The translations under genes and the position numbers were made by a program. The notes beneath the pieces are model-generated. The model saw nothing but the letters and a program-made list of their open reading frames with translations. It ran no database searches and was not told the DNA's origin. Shown one piece after another: positions 6,752 through 12,500 of a stretch of 12,500 nt of DNA. This DNA is from Puniceicoccales bacterium (GTDB lineage Bacteria > Verrucomicrobiota > Verrucomicrobiia > Opitutales > JAIRLM01): positions 1 to 12,500 of the forward strand of contig JAITSI010000034.1 of assembly GCA_031287845.1 (NCBI GenBank), given 5' to 3'. The stretch's first letter is position 1. Each line of letters starts with the position of its first letter.

Positions 6752-7819
6752 GTGACGGGATGGGGAGGGACGTTGCTGCGGGCGCTTCGGGGCCGTCTCA
6801 CGCGGACGTTTGGTTTTTTTGCCCATGACATCGGCATCGACCTGGGCACGGCCAACACCCTTGTCTACGCCAAGGGCCAGGGCGTGGTGCTCAACGAGCC
6901 GAGCGTGGTGGCGCTCTACGGCGACACGCGCAAGGTGCGGGCCGTTGGAAGCGAGGCAAAGCGCATGCTGGGCCGAACCCCGGGCAATATCGTGGCCCTG
7001 CGTCCCATGAAGGACGGGGTAATTGCGGACTTCGACGTCACCGAGTCCATGCTGCGCTATTTTATCGCAAAGGCCTGCCACCATGCCCGTTTTGTGGCTC
7101 CGCGGGTGGTGGTGGCGGTGCCGTCGGGCATCACGGAGGTGGAACGGAGAGCGGTAAAGGAGTCGGCCATGAATGCCGGTGCACGGGAGGTGCTGCTGCT
7201 CCAGGAGCCGGTGGCGGCGGCCATCGGCGTTGGCATGCCCATCGACGAGCCGGCCGCCAGCATGATCGTGGACATCGGCGGCGGCACGACGGAAATGGCC
7301 GTAATTTCCCTCAGCGGAGTGGTCTACGCGCGCAGCCTGCGCATCGGCGGCGATGGCATGGACAATGCCCTGGTCAACCACATGAAGCGGGAGCACAACC
7401 TGCTCATCGGCGAACGGACCGCGGAGGAGATTAAAATTCGCATCGGCTCCGCCATGCCCATGGCCGAGGAAATCGTCATCCCGGTGAAGGGCCGGGACAC
7501 GATCAGCGGACTGCCCCAGACAATCGGCCTCTCCTCCATCGAGGTGCGGGAAGCCCTGGCCGACTCCCTCTACGCCATCGCCGACATGATCCGCAACACG
7601 TTGGAGCGCTGCCCTCCGGAGCTGGCGGCGGACCTGGTGGACCGGGGAATTGTCCTGGCCGGCGGTGGATCGCTGGTCCGGAATTTGGGAAAAATGCTGC
7701 GGGAGAGGACGGGCCTGCCGGTATTCGTGGCCCAGGATCCCCTGCGCGCCGTCGCCAATGGAACCGGCATCGTGCTGGAAAATCTTTCTTCCTGGCTCGA
7801 GGTGGGTGCCCCCGCCTAG
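6752..7819 (+). CDS. mreB: Rod shape-determining actin homologue MreB
   Basis: 355 residues, close to the usual MreB length. It polymerises on the inner membrane and directs the elongasome that inserts lateral peptidoglycan. Actin-fold motifs are in order: phosphate-1 DIGIDLGTANT (26-36), VAVPSGITEVERRA (about 122-135), phosphate-2 DIGGGTTE (174-181), and adenosine motif LAGGGSLVRNLG (302-313). RSLRIGGDGMD (194-204) is typical of the family. No ATG is in frame upstream. GTG 6752 has GGAGG 4 bp upstream; TTG 6773, with a second GGAGG, and TTG 6731 are alternatives. The N-terminus is 10-20 residues longer than usual and basic, and could act as a membrane-contact segment. No mreC or mreD follows; the next gene is on the opposite strand, so the common mreBCD operon is broken here. 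Confidence 0.96.
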   Translation: MTGWGGTLLRALRGRLTRTFGFFAHDIGIDLGTANTLVYAKGQGVVLNEPSVVALYGDTRKVRAVGSEAKRMLGRTPGNIVALRPMKDGVIADFDVTESMLRYFIAKACHHARFVAPRVVVAVPSGITEVERRAVKESAMNAGAREVLLLQEPVAAAIGVGMPIDEPAASMIVDIGGGTTEMAVISLSGVVYARSLRIGGDGMDNALVNHMKREHNLLIGERTAEEIKIRIGSAMPMAEEIVIPVKGRDTISGLPQTIGLSSIEVREALADSLYAIADMIRNTLERCPPELAADLVDRGIVLAGGGSLVRNLGKMLRERTGLPVFVAQDPLRAVANGTGIVLENLSSWLEVGAPA

Positions 7820-7990
7820 GGTCGAGCCCCATAAATCCGATCCGCCGTTTGACGATGGGGCTACGCCCCCTCTGGCTTCCCCCGCGAAATGCCGTTGCCA
7901 CGGCACCGGTGGCCTGGGAGAAGCGCAGCACAGCGGAGCCGAGGGCAAAGCCCCCAATTGGGCCCGGCCGGCCCTCGAGGCCCCGGCCGG
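7817..7990 (+). repeat. Intergenic hairpin repeat, copy 2 (downstream of mreB)
   Basis: About 174 bp starting at the mreB stop codon (TAG, 7817-7819). It matches copy 1 on the opposite strand (4114-4291), so the orientation relative to the upstream gene is the same. It contains an 8-bp inverted repeat AGCCCCAT (7825-7832)/ATGGGGCT (7855-7862), an overlapping hairpin GGGGC-TAC-GCCCC (7857-7869), and a GC-rich palindrome at 7966-7988. It lies between two convergent genes and could serve as a transcription end for both. Confidence 0.85.
7966..7988. terminator. GC-rich hairpin between convergent genes, possible bidirectional terminator
   Basis: GGCCGG (7966-7971) pairs with CCGGCC (7983-7988) around a self-complementary CCTCGAGG core. 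It lies between the mreB stop (7819) and the stop of the minus-strand membrane protein gene (8022). No T-run follows on either strand, so intrinsic termination is uncertain. Confidence 0.35.
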
Positions 7991-8021
7991 CGGATGCTAT
8001 CCCGCCCTGCCCATGGCCCGG

Positions 8022-9806
8022 CTATTCCTTTTCTTGCCGCACCGCACATTCCCTATTATTCCATTCCAGGGACCTCGCAACGATGGGAGCAAGGATTTCC
8101 CTCCATAGCTTTAAAGTTTTATAGACCACAACATTGCGCATACCATCGTGGAGCATCGCTTCATCCAGAAAAATTGCAGCTTTTCCCTCTTTCGCAGTTT
8201 CTTCCTCTTCCGCATCAGCATCATTACTAGGATCTTCATTCATTTTACCATCTTTCGCTTTTTCAGCTTTAGCAGCCGTTTTATCAACATACGCGGCGGC
8301 AATACCGGAAATATCCTCAATTTTTGTTCCACTAAGCACTTTCTGAGCGTCGTTTACCCTAGCGACATAGTCACTGTCCTTACCGCTCAGTAGCATGGGG
8401 CTCAAATACTCCCACAGGTCATCGGTCAAAAATTCATCATAAATATGAAATCCACCGAGCAAACAGTTCGAAAAGATTGCATCTCCGCAATTCAAGATTT
8501 CTTCATATATTTTATCACCGCTAACATAGGGTAAAAATTTCTGAATTAGTGCCCAGGATGCCCTTTGGTAGAGTGCCGTCATTGCGCCGTTGCTAGTCGC
8601 AAGAAGTTTTGCTTCTTCCCGCCAAACTGCCAGCATTTTTGGAGGTGGAATAGAGTTGGGATCGCCGATTCCACTATAGTCATAGAAGATTACCAGATGA
8701 TCCCACGCAATTTTGTGAAAATGCAGAGGACGGTGGGAAAAGCCATGCACCCCCAAATACGCGAGTAAATTATTGAGCAATGTTCCAACTTCTACGGTGT
8801 CCACATTATTTTGATACCATCCTTTCCCTGCACTAATTTCCCCAATGAAACGCTCGAGAATGCGATCGCAGAGAATTGGACATAGCGCATTAAAGCGTTC
8901 CTCGGCGCTTGCATTTTTTTCAAGTTGCTCTATTTTCAAACGTGTCCTTATCTTAGCTATGCCGATTTGCATTGCATCGATACAGGCATCAAGGAAGGAT
9001 CCCAACTCACGGCAAAGATCTTTAAATTTTTCGAGGATTACAGCGGGTGTTTTGGTATGCGGTTCGACGATTTTTTTAATATTTTTTTCTACCGCAACGG
9101 ACTCAACCGGCTCGGGGATCAGGCTCAATGCATTTACTTGGAACATGCCAGGGTTTTTCGCATACGCACGAACTAAATCCCTGGCCATTTCCCACAATCC
9201 GAGGGAAATTTGAAAAAAAATTCTTCGATATTCGGGCGGATTGTCTTGTTTTTTCAGGAATGCATCAATCTGTTCCTTTAGCATTGCCAAAATGGGGACA
9301 AAGTCCTTATGGCCTCCAAATCCCATTCCATCGAGAGGTGGTGCTGCGTAAGCAGAGGCGAGGGTGTTCGCATCAATCGGCCCGATCCAATTTTGCCCCT
9401 CTTCTTCTTGGAAAACTTGGCGTTTTATCAATTCTTCCTCCTGATCCGTTGCAGGGAACCTGGCGAGCCAATCCACTCCACGACCGCCTCCGTCCGGATC
9501 GGCGAAGATGACCCGCACGTGGGCAAGGGTCAGCAGGGCTCCAATGGTGCGCAACATGCTGTAATTCCCAATGATAGGACAAACGATGAGCGCGGGCAAC
9601 AGCAGCAACAGACAACCCACGTGGACGATGGGCACCGTAAGAACAGTAAACACCAATAGCAAAAATTTAACGGAGGAATGCCCACCCAGAATATAGCTCT
9701 CCGCCCGCCTGCACAGGCCCGCTACCGTTACAACTGGCCAGGCGCGATCGAACACGAGCCCATCAAAGGGAAAATTTTCCAAAAGGAAAGCAAAAAATAT
9801 TCCCAT
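8022..9806 (-). CDS. Hypothetical 594-residue protein with an N-terminal bilobed hydrophobic region
   Basis: I do not recognise a family. A hydrophobic stretch at residues ~47-97 contains two or three membrane segments separated by very short turns (starting VKFLLLVFTVLTVP). It is followed by about 490 mostly soluble, largely helical-looking residues with no enzyme motif I can name. The C-terminal region (about 515-550) is rich in Lys, Glu, Ala and Asp and low in complexity, probably disordered. ATG 9806 is the start; AGGTGG about 16 bp upstream is poorly placed for ribosome binding. Composition is visibly more AT-rich than mreB or uppS, which suggests a different history. The layout resembles bilobed inclusion-membrane proteins of intracellular bacteria, but only as an analogy. 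Two small hairpins lie upstream. Confidence 0.8.
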   Translation of the reverse strand: MGIFFAFLLENFPFDGLVFDRAWPVVTVAGLCRRAESYILGGHSSVKFLLLVFTVLTVPIVHVGCLLLLLPALIVCPIIGNYSMLRTIGALLTLAHVRVIFADPDGGGRGVDWLARFPATDQEEELIKRQVFQEEEGQNWIGPIDANTLASAYAAPPLDGMGFGGHKDFVPILAMLKEQIDAFLKKQDNPPEYRRIFFQISLGLWEMARDLVRAYAKNPGMFQVNALSLIPEPVESVAVEKNIKKIVEPHTKTPAVILEKFKDLCRELGSFLDACIDAMQIGIAKIRTRLKIEQLEKNASAEERFNALCPILCDRILERFIGEISAGKGWYQNNVDTVEVGTLLNNLLAYLGVHGFSHRPLHFHKIAWDHLVIFYDYSGIGDPNSIPPPKMLAVWREEAKLLATSNGAMTALYQRASWALIQKFLPYVSGDKIYEEILNCGDAIFSNCLLGGFHIYDEFLTDDLWEYLSPMLLSGKDSDYVARVNDAQKVLSGTKIEDISGIAAAYVDKTAAKAEKAKDGKMNEDPSNDADAEEEETAKEGKAAIFLDEAMLHDGMRNVVVYKTLKLWREILAPIVARSLEWNNRECAVRQEKE

Positions 9807-9860
9807 AGCAATACGTTACATCCACCTAAGATTCTAGGGCCATGACTCATAAATCCACAT

Positions 9861-9908
9861 CCTCTCCATTCGGAGAAGTAGCTGATACGTACACTCTGCG
9901 GAGCAGAG
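9861..9908 (-). other. Two small hairpins upstream of the 594-residue gene
   Basis: TCTCC-ATTC-GGAGA (9863-9876) and CTCTGC-GGA-GCAGAG (9894-9908) are perfect inverted repeats. They lie 57-102 bp before the start codon and so probably in the leader or promoter region. They match no riboswitch I recognise and could act as an operator or in mRNA stability. The rest of 9807-9959 shows nothing else. Confidence 0.35.
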
Positions 9909-9959
9909 ATTTATCAACGAAATAGAGCTTTCTGGGACCTGCAATTCGCCTCTTGGGTC

Positions 9960-10001
9960 GTCAACCGGCGGATCGGTTTGACGGGTCCTGACCACAGACC
10001 A
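9960..10001 (-). repeat. Intergenic hairpin repeat, partial copy 3 (downstream of the 5S gene)
   Basis: About 42 bp that match 4249-4290 at roughly 37 positions, in the same plus-strand orientation. Only the promoter-proximal part of the element is present. Read with the rRNA operon it follows the terminator hairpin and contains GTCAAACCG/CGGTTGAC, a stem with one bulged base. Confidence 0.8.
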
Positions 10002-10023
10002 GTCCACGGCGATGGACGAAAAC

Positions 10024-10049
10024 GGCCCGCCGATCGAAACCGGCGGGCC
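10024..10049 (-). terminator. Terminator of the rRNA operon
   Basis: GGCCCGCCG (10049-10041 on the minus strand) and CGGCGGGCC (10032-10024) form a perfect 9-bp stem with an 8-nt loop. GTTTTC follows on the transcribed strand. It starts 5 bp after the 3' end of 5S. The stem is strong and the T-run short. Confidence 0.8.
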
Positions 10050-10054
10050 ATCAT

Positions 10055-10174
10055 TTTCTGGCAACAACCTACTCTCGCACCGCAGCGAGGCGGCACTACC
10101 ATCGGCGTTTGGAGGCTTGACGAGCGTGTTCGGAATGGAAACGTGTATTTCCCTCCACCCATGGTCACCAGAAA
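10055..10174 (-). rRNA. rrf: 5S ribosomal RNA
   Basis: About 120 nt. The ends pair (TTTCTGG.../...CCAGAAA). Conserved 5S stretches are readable on the minus strand: CATTCCGAACACG in loop C, CGCCGATGGTAGTG, and GCGAGAGTAGG near the 3' end. The loop B side reads GCTCGTCAAGCC where GGAAGTTAAGC is more common. It lies about 117 bp after 23S and just before a terminator hairpin, as in a standard operon. Confidence 0.95.
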
Positions 10175-10291
10175 TTCGCAAAAGTCACGGCCATGGAAAA
10201 CGCACAGCAAACCCCCGAAAGGTTTTGCAATACTGTACCGCTGCAACGGCAGTGAGACGACTGGAATGGTTCCGCCCTGAAAACGGCGAAC
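10175..10291 (-). other. 23S-5S internal transcribed spacer
   Basis: About 117 bp between the two rRNA genes. No tRNA is present. It is expected to be part of the rRNA precursor and to carry processing stems. Confidence 0.7.

Positions 10292-12500
<2,209 letters not shown>

Noticed and set aside
6158..7957. A 599-codon minus-strand open frame antisense to mreB
   Set aside because: It lies opposite a certain mreB, spans the start of the pseudouridine synthase and an intergenic repeat, and its translation is His/Gly/Arg-rich with no domain: a GC-driven shadow.

Overview
The window is bacterial chromosome. Its right end is an rRNA operon on the minus strand: the 3' three quarters of 23S, then 5S, then a strong terminator hairpin. 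The middle is GC-rich and carries ordinary single-copy genes: a secreted polysaccharide deacetylase, tRNA-Glu(UUC), tRNA-Ser(GGA), undecaprenyl diphosphate synthase, a DoxX-type membrane protein, an RsuA/RluB-type pseudouridine synthase and the actin homologue MreB. UppS and MreB point to a walled, probably rod-shaped bacterium. Shine-Dalgarno sequences are mostly weak and several starts look non-ATG. I cannot fix the phylum from the window; a member of the Planctomycetota-Verrucomicrobiota-Chlamydiota group is only a guess.

Layout, left to right. Positions 1-2591 (minus) hold an unusually large open frame that runs off the left edge. It encodes a signal-peptide-like start, a unique N-terminal domain, a six-copy hexapeptide tract and at least eleven degenerate repeats of about 50 residues with the core LFGAAYN...SFCNWSIGNFG. 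Its 5' end abuts a tract of eleven perfect 7-bp repeats (2620-2696), a layout typical of phase-variable surface proteins. Then come tRNA-Glu (2914-2991), the deacetylase (3038-3862), tRNA-Ser (4003-4088), uppS (4298-4990), doxX-like (5065-5466), the pseudouridine synthase (5281-6300) and mreB (6752-7819). An unrecognised 594-residue membrane protein (8022-9806) follows, with visibly lower GC than its neighbours. The 5S and 23S genes end the window.

A family of GC-rich, hairpin-forming intergenic repeats occurs three times, at 4114-4291, 7817-7990 and 9960-10001 (partial). Each copy lies just downstream of a transcription unit (uppS, mreB, the rRNA operon) and in the same orientation relative to it. 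This suggests a genome-wide 3'-end or terminator-associated repeat.

The most interesting parts are the repeat protein with its heptamer tract, the 594-residue orphan membrane protein, and the 3'-end repeat family. The first two are more AT-rich than the core genes and look like accessory, possibly host- or surface-interaction genes.
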